A stretch of 64,000 nucleotides of DNA from Nautilus pompilius (GCA_018389105.1 JACATO010002217.1:124001-188000), one strand, 5' to 3'. Positions 43,301 to 49,627 are shown, numbered from the stretch's first letter. Notes: generated by a model not told the origin, from the sequence alone. Numbers and translations: made by a program.

Positions 43301-45031
43301 AATGGTGGGCTTCTGACAAGATCAAAAACTTTTAGCAGCCAAGAGGATGCTAGTTTCAAACCAACTCAAGCTATTTGAACATTTAAAAACTAAAATAGAA
43401 ACTCTCATTGCCAAAATCTCTTATTGACATCTGGCATGCCGTGATTGGCTGACAGCTGCTTGACTTCAAACTCTGATTGGCCAAATGTTGGATTCATTTT
43501 ATTCCCTTGCACGTGTATGCTTTTGCACAGTATGAGGAAAGTCCAGCATAATGTGTAGATATTTACAGACTTTTCTGATAGTGAAAAGTATGAATTACTT
43601 CTGTAAAACTCTGAATTCTAAATTGCTACAAACTTTTCCATATTAAAGTCAGCAATGTCCCTGCTGACACAGAAACAGATGCCGGGTAATAGCAGCAACA
43701 GTTGAAGTTCAAGAGTTCCTGTCAATGTTTATGTGAACAGCATCTTCATTTGAACTTAGTAATGCTGGCTAAGCAGTTACTTCTTCAGCATTTTCTGAAA
43801 CAATGTGAGAACAAGAGACCCCAGTGGCAAACAAAAGGTGAAAAATTCTACAGAAACTGAAGTGAGCTGAGCAGTTTCCTATAGCACACCAGTGCAACAC
43901 TGACTTATCAATGAATTTGGCTGCAGCACCAAGCCTATCATGATGTGTAGAGTGGTATCATATGTACTAAAGGTTAAGCCCTGACGATGACAATAGGAAA
44001 ATAATTTTGAAGTATATGTTCATTAGTTTGTTCTATCATTACTACTACTAATAATAATTATTATAATAATGGTTGCTCCCTCATAACCAAAGATGGCTGA
44101 AAAATTACATGGGAACACCTGGGTGTGTGTGTTAGTTTGTAGTGTAGCTGTTGATGACTGCGCCCACAAACACAGGAAGGGATAACTATGGACTCATCAA
44201 TAAAACAACCCATACTTCAGACATAAATCAATGTGTGTGTATATACAGTTGCAGGTATATAAGCATACACTGGCATCCAGAATTACAAGCAAACCATACA
44301 AAAATTGTTCTGATTTTTCAACAGTTTGTGAGTTAATTAAAATGCATTATCTCAGCCATAAAATAAAGAAAATGGTTATTAAAATTTGGTGAACCATGTA
44401 TCGGAATACACAAACTATTAACTGTGATGCTGCCCATTTTGCACAATTACTGGCTCCAAGGCATGATGCTATCATGTTCCTCTAATATTGGTTCTTACTA
44501 TTAATTTGAATTAGCTGATAGGCCTACTATGCTTCTGTATAAATGAATGTTAAAAAGCCTTATTACTGATGAATGCTCTTGCTTAGTTTGTCAGACGAAA
44601 ATGGCACCCAATCACAGAATTCCATATGAAGTGGAGGCGGCTGATTACTGCCATCCGTAAAACTAGTTATTCCCAACAGGAAATCATGGAGGAAGTCACA
44701 GGATGACTGATAAGGAGAGAGAGAGAGCACCACCAGATAATGGGAAGATAGGTTGCTGATTTGATAGCCTAAAGCTAATCTCTTTCTTGACATGTAGAGA
44801 ATTAAATGCTGATAGCTAATGCATCTTCATCTCTACAATCAAGATGAGATAAAAAAAAAGTTTTTAAATCTCCTGACAACAAAACCTCATCAGAATATGA
44901 TGTAATAGTAGGGAATTAGGCAAATGCAGAGTTTACAAACTGTGGGGAAGTTTCAAAATAACAATGGAAGTGGAAGAGTTGGAGATGATGATGGCCTAAC
45001 TGTCCTAATGAACCTATAACTTGCTCTCACT

Positions 45032-45068
<37 letters not shown>

Positions 45069-48000
45069 CTTGTATTTACTCACTCCTAACAAGCAATTTT
45101 TCATATCCTATCCTGTGGGAATAAAAATTGTTTTTCCTATCTTATGAGGTAGAGGCCTAAGTCAATGCCAATGAGCAATGTTGGAGCATGGTCAATGGTG
45201 TTGCTAGGTAGTACCTTGTTGCTGGGGTACTTCGTCAATTGTATCAAGGCCACCTTGTGAGATACTTCGTTGTCGCTAATCGTCTGTTGCTCCTTCCATT
45301 CTTTTACTTATTTAAAACGTTTTCCAGTTATTGTTCTTATTTCTGAATATCCTTGAAAAGATAGAGAAATCCTTAACCGGTTACAAGAGGAAAGCTGGAG
45401 AGAGTGAAGCAAGTTCAAGTAAAGATGATGACAGGGGGAGGGGGAATGGAATGTGGAAAAACAAAATTCAGAAGATACGGGTAGAGATACCTGTCGCTTG
45501 GATTCACAGGTACTAACATTAAAGGAGACGAGAGGCCTCAATGTCTATTACGCATGACTGTTTTGGCTGCAGATAACACAAAGTCTAATAAATTAAAGCA
45601 GCATCTTATGTTAGTAAATCAGTAGACTTCTTTCAGAGAAAACTAAGAGGATCTAATGCACAATGGAAAGCCCCTCTAAAAACAGCAGCAGCTGCATCAA
45701 AAGCTTTGCTTGCATCGTACAAAGTCTCATATAGAATTGCAAGATGTAGGAAGCCTCATTCGATAGGAGAAAGTTTGATGTTGCCTGCTGCTATTGACAT
45801 GGTTGAAATAATGCTCGGGGAATCAAGTGCCAAACAGTTGCGCAGAATTCCACTTGCAGATAATTCAGTCAGAAGAATAATTTCAGATATGTGGAGACCT
45901 GTGATCAGTTGATTGAAAAACTTAAAACCTCACATTTTGGGTTGTAAGTAGATGAGGCAATTGATGTAGTCAAAGATGTTCATTAGATTACTTATGTATG
46001 ATATGTTGCAGAAATTGAAATTAAACAGGATTTGGTGTTTTGCAAACTCATCGATGGAAGAGCTACACCATTGGAAGTGTTCAATATTATTGACAAATTT
46101 CTATATGAAAATGACATAAAATGGGCAAACTACATTGAGCTGTGCACTGACGGAGCTCGGTCAATGTTGGGATAACATACGGGACTTCTGGCACTGGTGA
46201 GAAAGGTGGCCTCCCCTGCTATCCGGTCACACTGCATGCGTTATAGGCATGTACTTGCATCTTGTAATATGAGTGAGGAACTGAAGACTGACTGCTCGTC
46301 AGGATGTTGCCAGAAGTGTCAACTACATAAAAAATAGTCTATTGAAAGGAACGCTCTTTGCAAAGTTGTGTGAAGACGTGGGGCAGAACACACTGCTCTG
46401 CTGTATTATTGATAATCGCGCTGCCTCTTCTGTGCAGAAGTACTTACATGAGTGTTTGAACTGAGAAATGAGAGGCATCTTCCTCAATGAAAATAATAAT
46501 GGTGATGCTAATTTTTTATGGTGAATATTTTAATCATAAGTTTGCATGTTTGGTAGGTATTTTTGAAAAAGTGAACCATTTGAATAGGTCACAATGCAAG
46601 GTTGTCAGATAAATATTCTGACCCAGGACAACAAAGTGAATGCACTCATTGGAAAATTACAATTATGGGAAAGAAATTTAGAAAATAGAGTTTTTGACAG
46701 GTTCCTCACATTAGAAAAATCTCCTCACAGCGGTGAAATGGAAGCCAACAATTGAACTATTTATTGAACATCTGAACACTTCACAGGAGCAGTTTTCATT
46801 TTAGTTTAAAGAAATAGATGTCTCAAAACATGAATGGATAAGAAATCCATTCGCCGATAACACTGTCTTTTGGATGGAAACTTCTGGATAAGAACAACTC
46901 GTAGACTTGTCGAGTGATGGTTTGTTACGACAGTCATCTGATCCAGAAAAAAATTTTTTCTAAGTTTTGGCTGCATGTCAAAAAAGGAGCATCCCGCCTT
47001 GTCAGGAAAGACTACAAAATATTCCTCTACTTTTTGTGACACCATATTGAAATGGAATTTATTGCTGTAGCTGCCATGAAAACAAAGTACCATTCTCAGT
47101 TGATTATAGAAAAGGAACTGAGAGTTGATATTTCATCAGTGACTCCACAATTCAAAGAACTTTGTGCTGAAAAGCAAGCTATTACAATTTAAAGTTTCTT
47201 ATTAATACTTAAAAAAAAAAACTGATTAGAGACAGGCTGTTATCACTTACAAAAGATATTCAGTGTGAAGGATGGGGGAGCCACTGTTTAAAGTTTGGAA
47301 ATCACTGGGTTACTGGATAAGAGATGATTTTAAATATTTTGTACTAAAAAAAAAGTCAGTAGGTTAGAAGAAAGGCCAGAGAAAGATACTGTGTAGATGG
47401 AGCTGTGCACATTCTGCTATTAAGTGTGTTCGTGAAAAAGTAAAGCAGAGGCTTGTTTTCTTGGTCATTTGGCCTATGATTCAATACAAATTGATGAGAT
47501 TCTCATGAAAAAATAGAGGTTACAATATTCTACAATGTCACACAATTCCATCAAAGCCTTGTTTGGTAGGTGATGGGTTTATAGTGCGACAAAATAATTT
47601 GAAGTGCATCTCAAAAGGAATCAGAAGACTTCTTGAAGCTATAGTCCGACCTCTTAAATCTTCAAGTCTGAACCTAACTGAATGTGTTTGAGGAGAATTA
47701 GAACAGGAGCCAGGGATGAAAAAAGACTAGCCAGTGTCAGTCAGCTATGGAACTACTTGCAAGAAGAATGGGGATCATTCACAAAGCCACATTTTTAAAA
47801 GTTACTGTCCAGGATTTTCAAATGTATATGCAGCAGTTATTTACATCACACGTAGCTATTTTGATCTTTTTTTCTTCTTCTTTGAATTTTCACTTGGCAA
47901 AAACTGTTGCTCGAGCCTTACTGAACACCCACGACAAAACAGTCCACCATTTCACGTCCACATCTTCAAGTAATGCTATGTTATAACTGGGCTCCATTAA

Positions 48001-49627
48001 GTAAATACCTGTACGGCATCAATATTCTAGAGTGGGTGCGTGAAGTATATAGCTATGAGGCCATTATCCTGGATGAGGGATGTCACTCCGGTGCTGACAG
48101 CCCTTGCTGTGATAGGCCTCTTCCAGCTCTCCACAATTTAAAATACTAAAGACCATAATGATGAAAAACTCACAAACAAACCAACTTTGCTTGATATAAG
48201 AAAGACAAAGTGGGCAGCAGCTGCTGGATAAGTTAAATCAATGATCAAAGTTTAAGGGTGTAAACCGAATTAAAAATTAAATCGACAGGTGTTTTCATAT
48301 TTCTAATTTCTGACCGACCCGCCATACATAAGCCGGTGTTTTCCGATCTTTTTCTCAATGTGGTCCTGTTAACAGAGTGACAAATCCTTGTAACCCCAAC
48401 TTCCAGCACCATGAATGCAAGCTGTAGACAAGCCCTTGGCCCTTGTAAGTGGTGGTCTGGGAAAATGCTTCCCCTCCAGAATATTTCAGAAAAAAGGACA
48501 AAAATAATGTAATTTCCATATTTTAGACCCCCAAAATAACTCTCTCAAGGTGTCAGTGTGAGGCTGGGAGATCCGTGTTGTGCAGGAGGCAATACACCAG
48601 AGTTGATCATACATAGAGAATAAAGTGTGTGTGTATATATACACACATACATCAAGAGCAGCCAAAGGATTAGATGTCACACAACCATGATACTGGCCGG
48701 CTTCACGACTCCATCGCTTCTTGTTGTGGATGTGACCGCTAATTTGGTAACTGCTGGTGTAAGTAATAGTGGTTACCATTCAAACTAAAATACCCTAACT
48801 ATTCTTAGAGGCACTTAGGATATAAAAGTGACAGTAAATGAGTTAGCATCATATCTGTGGTTCATCAGAACATTGTTATTATTTTATAGATTTATAATAT
48901 ATGGCAAAAACTGTTTATTTAAAAATTAAATTTCTTTTTTTTTTTTAAATGATTTTAAAAAGTTAAAGACATTCCACGAAAATGTCTGAATATGGCTGTA
49001 TACAGATAACAGTTTTAGTATTCTGTATGGCTTAGAACATTGGGTTTACAGTTGGAATTGTCATCAGTAACATGCCAATTTTATTTTGAATGAATCCTTA
49101 CACTAGTACATTCTTTCTTTAGTCAGGATCTGGTCAAGAAATGGCATTGCGGTAAATAAATAAAACGAGTTCTTTATACTCTTTCTTTCTTTTCACTATA
49201 TTTTCATGCTAACCCATAAAATCACTGCGTGATTACATGAGTTTAATTTAAAAATTAAAAGGGTATAAAAGACATCAACCACCAAGTATACTTTTTAGTT
49301 TTAGATGAGGGGAAAACCTTAGGCAAAGGTCTTGACACAACAGAAAATTACACAGAAGAAGAATATAGATAAACACATTTAAGAAAGATCAATTGGTAAG
49401 ACAAACAACCAAAAGCCTTACTATGAAACATCTCCTGTAGTTTTGCTTACCTTCTCTCTCAATGACATAATAGGAATAATGGCTCTGATCACCGACTTCC
49501 AATAGCTGGATGGATGCCTTGTGCTGGACACCAGTTTATTGCCAGAAGGTACGAGTGAAGTACCAAATCTCGATGGCAACTGCCTCTTGCTCGACACCAT
49601 TGGCTGATCCATCCTGGTGCTGGACAT
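1171..49627 (-). CDS. EF-hand/WD40-repeat protein of the WDR49/WDR64/WDY family, partial gene, 16 coding exons
   Basis: The model joins 16 minus-strand exons: 49627-49451, 41400-41341, 40069-40005, 20300-20051, 18538-18392, 17796-17734, 17295-17070, 16288-16242, 15906-15769, 15326-15138, 13410-13219, 10673-10410, 9999-9835, 7049-6897, 5858-5674 and 1310-1171. All introns are GT-AG and the phases match throughout, giving about 820 residues with no stop. Residues 101-233 hold EF-hand material, with the canonical loop DTSCDGYVDWNE at about 186-197. WD40 blades follow, for example GSLSVWN, GSADHHLRIWN, AIAVWDIETG, GTIKVWNF, GSIVVWNLETEK and TLHWWSIFG. EF-hands followed by two propellers is the WDR49/WDR64/WDY arrangement; relatives are about 1,000 residues, so the C-terminus lies beyond position 1. 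Inferred role: axonemal or sperm scaffold. The paralogue identity is not resolved. The first three exons are less certain than the other thirteen. Confidence 0.85.
2168..2268 (-). CDS. Possible cassette exon of the WD40 gene
   Basis: A 101-nt open segment with a strong acceptor (tttgtttttcag) and a good donor (aaagg|gtgagc). Read in phase 0 it encodes ENSPSFSHTLGNNNVESN and a Ser/Arg-rich remainder, then joins in frame to QPDPVDKLLF. It is incompatible with the preferred donor at 5674 (a stop follows) but compatible with the alternative donor at 5670. A low-complexity linker fits this position between blades. Confidence 0.45.
2935..3185 (+). mobile_element. LINE tail fragment (reverse transcriptase C-terminus), decayed
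   Basis: With frameshifts and stops, the plus strand reads like the end of a non-LTR retrotransposon polyprotein: a segment like VFKIIKGF near 2985, a degraded TRGHNYKL near 3058 (GCNYKV) and INEWNEF near 3115. These correspond to the tail that ends RVINVWNSLP in such elements. Three more copies occur in the window. Confidence 0.45.
4460..4800 (+). pseudogene. hAT-like transposase relic
   Basis: One frame with a single TGA (about 4588) runs from about 4460 to 4798. It begins RWNSWFEAARSHANHLDGY then MDFFEDVCG, resembling the RWNSWF motif of domesticated and mobile hAT/CGGBP1-like transposases. The remainder (LAVEDVTNLSRSAAIGTHA) is not recognisable. The block 3760-5150 is somewhat GC-richer than the introns around it. 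Family assignment is weak. Confidence 0.3.
5674..5858 (-). CDS. WD40 gene, second propeller exon with two overlapping donors
   Basis: A 185-nt exon, acceptor tttgtttttag, opening NMYVIANLNWKGGQVHQDD and containing SFDGSIVVWNLETEK. Donor cagtc|gtacgt at 5674 ends in phase 2 and joins directly to the exon at 1310. A second GT four bases on (exon end 5670) would end in phase 0 and allow inclusion of the candidate exon at 2268-2168. Confidence 0.92.
6150..6480 (+). mobile_element. LINE tail fragment, decayed
   Basis: The plus strand contains QRFAKMLPDLK near 6170, the typical QRRATKMIPGL start of the region after the reverse transcriptase. It then has NTRGHHN near 6320 and a segment like LLRSGIN near 6407. 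Multiple stops and frameshifts are present. It lies antisense in a WD40 gene intron. Confidence 0.5.
6897..7049 (-). CDS. WD40 gene, second propeller exon
   Basis: A 153-nt exon (51 codons, phase 0), acceptor tatttcttccag and donor ccaacc|gtgagt. It opens VWNFQNGHNLHKLEP and ends WSRMITLYDDSDPT. An 18-bp AG microsatellite starts about 17 bp into the downstream intron (6862-6879). Confidence 0.93.
7050..9834. other. Intron of the WD40 gene, no further feature recognised
   Basis: About 2.8 kb between two confirmed exons. The segment 7950-8960 has a more balanced base composition and may be an old repeat, but no terminal repeats or coding motif could be read. A CA-rich microsatellite lies at 9516-9558. 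Confidence 0.5.
9835..9999 (-). CDS. WD40 gene, second propeller exon
   Basis: A 165-nt exon (55 codons, phase 0), acceptor ctccattttaag and donor attaag|gtaact. It encodes VVTGCDSSAIAVWDIETGSK, a textbook WD strand, then ITCMVFDESWRRLITGARNG ending TIK, which continues as VWNF in the next exon. Confidence 0.95.
10410..10673 (-). CDS. WD40 gene, inter-propeller exon
   Basis: A 264-nt exon (88 codons, phase 0), acceptor aataactacag and donor aaacag|gtatga. It opens VIKVWDIKEHACVQTM, completing the previous blade. It ends with a long segment around LQPDPFNSLMVTCNDYVGLL and TQLCSAIYNQFFKQ. That tail does not look like a WD blade and matches the linker between the two propellers in this family. 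Confidence 0.93.
11027..11309. mobile_element. Non-autonomous hAT element (MITE), 283 bp, with 8-bp target duplication
   Basis: Left end CAGAGGTTCCCAATC and the reverse complement of the right end (CAGCAGCTCCTGAAC) are imperfect hAT-type terminal repeats. The flanks are CACTACCT (11019-11026) and CACTACGT (11310-11317), an 8-bp duplication with one mismatch. A related copy lies at 48333-48727. It sits in the WD40 gene intron just upstream of the mariner element. Confidence 0.75.
11477..12808 (+). mobile_element. Complete mariner (DD34D) transposon, inactive, 1332 bp
   Basis: Terminal inverted repeats share GTCGAAAAAGTATCCGA at both ends (about 11484-11500 and 12784-12800), and the element is flanked by the TA dinucleotide at both ends. 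The transposase occupies 11682-12735. It was probably inserted long ago, because the coding frame is broken three times. The whole element lies within one intron of the WD40 gene on the opposite strand to the host transcript. Confidence 0.92.
11682..12735 (+). pseudogene. mariner transposase, degenerate
   Basis: The frame starts at ATG 11682 with an N-terminal helix-turn-helix region (GVTQIKEWYNRFKDG). A small deletion shifts the frame near 11853, then SGRPSTS and LTVREINNEVGIS follow. TGA at 12364 and TAA near 12648 interrupt the catalytic domain, and it ends EGD with TAG at 12733. Catalytic residues: the first Asp is replaced (TGEETW at about 12151), the second is in HHDNAPAH (codon 12436), and the third is in APSDF (codon 12541). 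The last two are 34 residues apart, which defines DD34D. Confidence 0.92.
13219..13410 (-). CDS. WD40 gene, propeller exon
   Basis: A 192-nt exon (64 codons). It opens GVECFDYNKALNILVTGSAD and contains HHLRIWNP, followed by LLRGHSTGI, a clear GH to WD-type blade boundary. Of two overlapping donors, gca|gtaggt keeps frame with the next exon (RDA then VIKVWDI), while tag|gtatct does not, so 13219 was chosen. Confidence 0.92.
13580..14130 (-). pseudogene. Tc1-like transposase relic
   Basis: The minus strand reads WSDEST-like SLRSDESTFGRYVRR near 14070, then FCSGLWVYLD, DNNPNM near 13840, WNARFIEMAPTKPRPDI near 13770-13800 (the WPPQSPDLNPIE region) and a segment like AWNNILTDI near 13635. Stops and frameshifts occur throughout. 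No terminal repeats were identified. It lies in the intron between exons 13219-13410 and 15138-15326. Confidence 0.65.
15138..15326 (-). CDS. WD40 gene, propeller exon
   Basis: A 189-nt exon (63 codons, phase 0), acceptor cttcttctacag and donor aaaaag|gtaggt. It reads DIAYHSKWVKYICLPGIHPE, then MIRQVMYLPDNVAVISASG and NSLVISDVHR. It is one full blade with the hydrophobic strand pattern. Confidence 0.93.
15769..15906 (-). CDS. WD40 gene, propeller exon
   Basis: A 138-nt exon (46 codons, phase 0), acceptor tttttttttaag and donor atgcaa|gtaata. It encodes NPNSESLLVCGLDSGAVNLF, then YFHKPVTQLFE, ending KIFMQ. The GLDSGAVNLFYF segment is the D strand of a WD blade. Confidence 0.92.
15940..16225 (+). 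mobile_element. LINE tail fragment, decayed
   Basis: The plus strand reads LTEVFKIIRDFE, then LFCLCTFTGTRGHSYKLDK near 16030 and a segment like ELLRSGMN near 16110. This is the C-terminal tail after a non-LTR reverse transcriptase. It fills the intron between exons 16242-16288 and 15769-15906, ending about 17 bp from the former. Confidence 0.65.
16242..16288 (-). CDS. WD40 gene, 47-nt exon
   Basis: A short exon between acceptor tctacctttcag and donor gtgaag|gtaagg. The first two bases complete Ala, then MPDVPYCFDYSYDVK, ending in phase 0. It is confirmed by phase agreement with both neighbours. A LINE tail overlaps the intron immediately 3' of it. Confidence 0.9.
16650..16930 (+). repeat. 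SINE-like repeat, copy 1
   Basis: It shares a core with two other segments: CCAGCCACCAGGTGGGGGTT, then about 20 bp, then ACGTCTGAAAATGAAGAG (16814-16831). The other copies are at 18140-18303 and 26290-26655 in the opposite orientation. The tRNA-like head is not clear in this copy. Confidence 0.6.
17070..17295 (-). CDS. WD40 gene, first propeller exon
   Basis: A 226-nt exon, acceptor gcttaatttcag and donor tttg|gtaaat, ending in phase 1. It opens EGSLSVWN and continues through WVTDAVYMPNCHKIAVSS and TSRDLRFYDAS, which are two WD-type blades. The charged insert between the blades is typical of these divergent WD40 proteins. Confidence 0.92.
17734..17796 (-). CDS. WD40 gene, 21-codon exon
   Basis: A 63-nt exon, phase 0 at both ends, acceptor cttttcttccag and donor agcaag|gtacag. 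It encodes QEPTTKIMAVDGPTRYITIS plus K. It is the first strand of WD blade 1, completed by EGSLSVWN in the next exon. Confidence 0.9.
18140..18303 (-). repeat. SINE-like repeat, copy 2, with tRNA-like head
   Basis: On the minus strand it begins GTGGCATGGTAGTTAAAGTA, resembling the A-box part of a tRNA-derived SINE, and ends with the shared core CCCACATCTAAAAATGAAG. Its 5' half has diverged from the other copies. Confidence 0.5.
18392..18538 (-). CDS. WD40 gene, canonical EF-hand exon
   Basis: A 147-nt exon (49 codons, phase 0 at both ends), acceptor tttttttag, donor aacagg|gtaagt. It carries the Ca2+-binding loop DTSCDGYVDWNE, with acidic or polar residues at loop positions 1, 3, 5, 9 and 12 and Gly at 6, then FCTYLLLLYRENDYIG. 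It ends PKIRHIVHNR, leading into the first WD blade. Calcium binding by this loop is likely on sequence grounds. Confidence 0.93.
19453..19567. promoter_or_regulatory. Possible bidirectional promoter inside the WD40 gene
   Basis: A short GC-richer stretch with an X-box-like sequence (minus strand GTTACTAAGAGAAAC, 19504-19490), an inverted CCAAT box (ATTGG near 19519) and, on the minus strand, a good donor ctgcag|gtaacc at 19455. It sits directly upstream of the plus-strand ORF starting at 19568. Promoter activity is inferred from these elements only. Confidence 0.35.
19568..20005 (+). CDS. Unidentified ORF nested antisense in an intron of the WD40 gene
   Basis: ATG 19568 opens a 145-codon frame ending at TAA 20003-20005. 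I do not recognise the family. The first 125 residues look like real protein: MVAKLNRGSEPGFHVVYRDV, a mixed alpha/beta-like stretch with KVAVLLSSAEQQCQSCSQK, then a Gln/Asn/Ser-rich linker and a Lys-rich segment (AKGKKKAEKV). The last 20 residues look like read-through into non-coding sequence, so a donor near the end (for example ttggg|gttaaa) is possible. It could be a first exon of a nested gene, a retrocopy or a young orphan gene. Confidence 0.4.
   Translation: MVAKLNRGSEPGFHVVYRDVKMGEQQKSYRDLLLVNTDAYKVDNSGKVAVLLSSAEQQCQSCSQKLQGSYVVHFRVKGNLARELHQTNPNQNSMSGPQPQQSKTTMATNAKGKKKAEKVAKTTYLGLNTQYKFSPKFCFFLNCQT
20051..20300 (-). CDS. WD40 gene, EF-hand region exon
   Basis: A 250-nt exon with acceptor ggttgcag and donor acaaag|gtaact. 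The first base completes a split codon, then FDKNENNLRLEEKMKLWHLE, and it ends LEKLFTK in phase 0. The DKNENNLRLEEK stretch has the spacing of a degenerate EF-hand loop but lacks the loop glycine and the terminal acidic residue. The rest is the helical segment that precedes the second EF-hand in this family. Confidence 0.9.
20301..22990. other. Proximal part of the long intron, no gene recognised
   Basis: AT-rich sequence with poly(T) and TA tracts. The minus strand near 21850-22000 has a 65-codon open stretch with weak kinesin-like flavour that was not accepted. Nothing else could be read. Confidence 0.4.
23008..23038. repeat. CT-rich microsatellite
   Basis: CCCT and CT repeats adjoining the left end of the Tc1-like element. 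A run of ten G lies nearby, at about 22884-22893. Confidence 0.85.
23051..24080 (-). pseudogene. Tc1-like transposon relic with one terminal repeat
   Basis: The left terminus CAGTGGTAGGCAAAAATTTA follows a TA at 23049-23050. The minus strand carries Tc1 transposase motifs: FGSDGWTC near 23785, HPRCKKPM near 23735, then a segment like VWGGFS near 23675, and ends YGHEMKY near 23345. Several stops and frameshifts are present. The right terminus was not found. Confidence 0.75.
24314..24527. mobile_element. piggyBac-type MITE, 214 bp, TTAA target duplication
   Basis: It is flanked by TTAA at 24310-24313 and 24528-24531. The ends are CCCTAGTCCTGCCATTACTC and, reverse-complemented, CCCTAGTTCTGCCAGTACTC. 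The inverted repeats extend about 70 bp at roughly 80 percent identity by eye, leaving a short middle. TTAA plus CCCTAG is diagnostic of the piggyBac superfamily. Confidence 0.88.
24540..26285. other. Intronic AT-rich sequence, nothing recognised
   Basis: No coding motif, splice pair in phase, or terminal repeat was found. Short open frames (25483-25683 plus, 25793-25984 minus) show no support. Confidence 0.4.
26290..26655 (-). repeat. SINE-like repeat, copy 3, tRNA-derived head
   Basis: On the minus strand it starts GGGCTACCACAGTTGAGAG, followed by a B-box-like GGTTTGAGTCC (26626-26616). The body contains CCAGCCATTGGGGTTTC and ACATCTGAAAAAGAAGAG, the core shared with copy 1. This is the longest and best-ordered of the three copies. 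Confidence 0.65.
26660..31130. other. Intronic AT-rich sequence, nothing recognised
   Basis: Long AT-rich stretch with homopolymer runs and a short C/T tract near 30390-30408. Open frames at 28345-28635 and 28696-28956 (plus) have compositions expected of chance AT-rich ORFs. Confidence 0.4.
31133..31170 (-). CDS. Candidate alternative first coding exon of the WD40 gene
   Basis: ATG at 31170 opens MDIKQKLVRFDD and ends at a near-consensus donor, gacag|gtaagt. It is 38 nt, phase 2, and joins in frame to the exon at 20300 (the junction gives DDSFDKNENN). It lies in a locally GC-richer stretch. The frame is open upstream for 15 codons to a TGA, so this could also be an internal exon with a weak acceptor. 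An X-box-like sequence lies about 120 bp upstream. Confidence 0.45.
31291..31304 (-). promoter_or_regulatory. X-box-like (RFX) sequence upstream of the 31.17 kb exon
   Basis: The minus strand reads GTCACCATGGAAGC. The first half-site fits GTNRCC exactly; the second differs from RGYAAC at two positions. It lies about 120 bp upstream of the ATG at 31170. Confidence 0.3.
31400..37000. other. Long intronic region, GC-richer block at 33.0-33.6 kb
   Basis: Mostly AT-rich. The block 33030-33560 is GC-richer and contains an 80-codon plus-strand frame at 33086-33328 and a minus-strand frame at 33483-33241, but no identifiable protein or convincing splice sites. A TA microsatellite lies at 32061-32081. 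The remainder shows nothing recognisable. Confidence 0.35.
37140..37201 (-). CDS. Candidate alternative first coding exon (weaker)
   Basis: ATG at 37201 opens a 20-codon frame (MYKFKAKQLLYLTKFAFSNA) that ends at donor gccag|gtaggt in phase 2, again compatible with the exon at 20300. A strong X-box-like sequence lies at 37433-37446, about 230 bp upstream. A chance ORF of this length before a GT is not rare, so it is offered only as a candidate. Confidence 0.25.
37433..37446. promoter_or_regulatory. Strong X-box-like (RFX) sequence
   Basis: GTTGTCATGGTAAC is a near-palindrome differing from GTNRCC-AT-RGYAAC at one position in the first half-site. It lies in a GC-richer block (37.0-37.6 kb) about 230 bp upstream of the candidate exon ending at 37140. 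X-boxes usually lie within a few hundred bases of ciliary gene start sites. Confidence 0.4.
37450..40000. other. Intronic sequence, nothing recognised
   Basis: No coding motif or terminal repeats could be read. Short open frames on both strands here are not supported by splice context or family motifs. Confidence 0.35.
40005..40069 (-). CDS. WD40 gene, small exon 3
   Basis: A 65-nt exon between acceptor atttctgctag and donor gaaaa|gtgagt, both strong. It encodes VANGTSDRIRKKSFANVENI and ends in phase 2. That is the phase needed by the exon starting at 20300, where the junction reads ENFDKNENN. The chain of three exons keeps frame across more than 29 kb. Confidence 0.55.
40140..41330. other. 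Intron between small exons 2 and 3
   Basis: The segment 40140-40450 is GC-richer and may be an old repeat, but no terminal structure was found. A 104-codon plus-strand frame at 40708-41022 has no recognisable motif. Confidence 0.35.
41341..41400 (-). CDS. WD40 gene, small exon 2 (20 codons)
   Basis: A 60-nt exon reading FRKGMIRKSKEEAKIISFLE. It is preceded by a pyrimidine-rich tract and gattgcaag, and followed by ctggag|gtaaag. It is phase 0 on both sides, matching its neighbours. The peptide is basic and probably helical. Too short to identify by similarity alone. Confidence 0.5.
42402..42539 (+). CDS. Possible small secreted peptide ORF
   Basis: A 45-codon frame starting MVRAVVIAVTLCCVVC, which has a basic n-region and a hydrophobic core like a signal peptide. 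The remainder, TPRQHAPRRWSSAPFLNL, includes an RR pair. A splice-acceptor-like tattattctcag lies 12 bases before the ATG, and AATAAA-like sequences overlap the end. The segment is much richer in CpG than its surroundings. No family is recognised and no donor was seen. It may be a chance ORF or a repeat fragment. Confidence 0.25.
   Translation: MVRAVVIAVTLCCVVCTPRQHAPRRWSSAPFLNLRMAIIIKHRNK
42545..45030. other. Intronic sequence, nothing recognised
   Basis: AT-rich with short CA/TG and TAA tracts. No exons compatible with the WD40 gene and no transposase motifs were found. Confidence 0.4.
45032..45069. repeat. (CA)n(TA)n microsatellite
   Basis: About 13 CA units followed by a TA run. Confidence 0.95.
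45310..47307 (+). pseudogene. hAT transposon relic, ZBED/SCAND3-like transposase
   Basis: Decayed plus-strand transposase. After a Lys/Ser-rich start (GYKRKAGESEASSS near 45380) come KPHSIGESLMLPAAIDMVE (from 45751) with AKQLRRIPLADNSVRRI, ELCTDGARSMLG near 46137, then VRKVASPAIR. The dimerisation region near 46690-47190 is fragmentary. These are the motifs of hAT transposases related to ZBED5, SCAND3 and FAM200. Many stops and frameshifts are present. A right terminal repeat AAAGTTTGGAAATCACTG ends at 47307; the left end was not found. Confidence 0.8.
47570..47870 (+). pseudogene. Tc1-like transposase fragment, 3' part
   Basis: The plus strand reads SSSLNLTECV (SPDLNPIENLW region, near 47665), then SVSQLWNYLQEEWGSF near 47735 and a segment like LLSRIFKCI. 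Only the C-terminal third is visible. It abuts the hAT relic but belongs to a different superfamily. Confidence 0.6.
48333..48727. mobile_element. Second copy of the 11-kb hAT MITE family
   Basis: It aligns in the same orientation with 11027-11309: GATCTTTTTCTCAATGTGG, AACAGAGTGACAAATCC, CCCCAACTTCCA, AGGTGTCAGTGTGAGGCTG and GGCTTCACGACTCC all have near-identical counterparts. It is longer because of an internal GT/TA microsatellite (48625-48648) and flanking sequence. No clear target duplication was seen. Confidence 0.7.

Noticed and set aside
47734..47986. Overlapping plus-strand ORFs of 79 codons in two frames
   Set aside because: Both run through the Tc1-like fragment, whose real reading frame contains stops. 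They are by-products of the relic.
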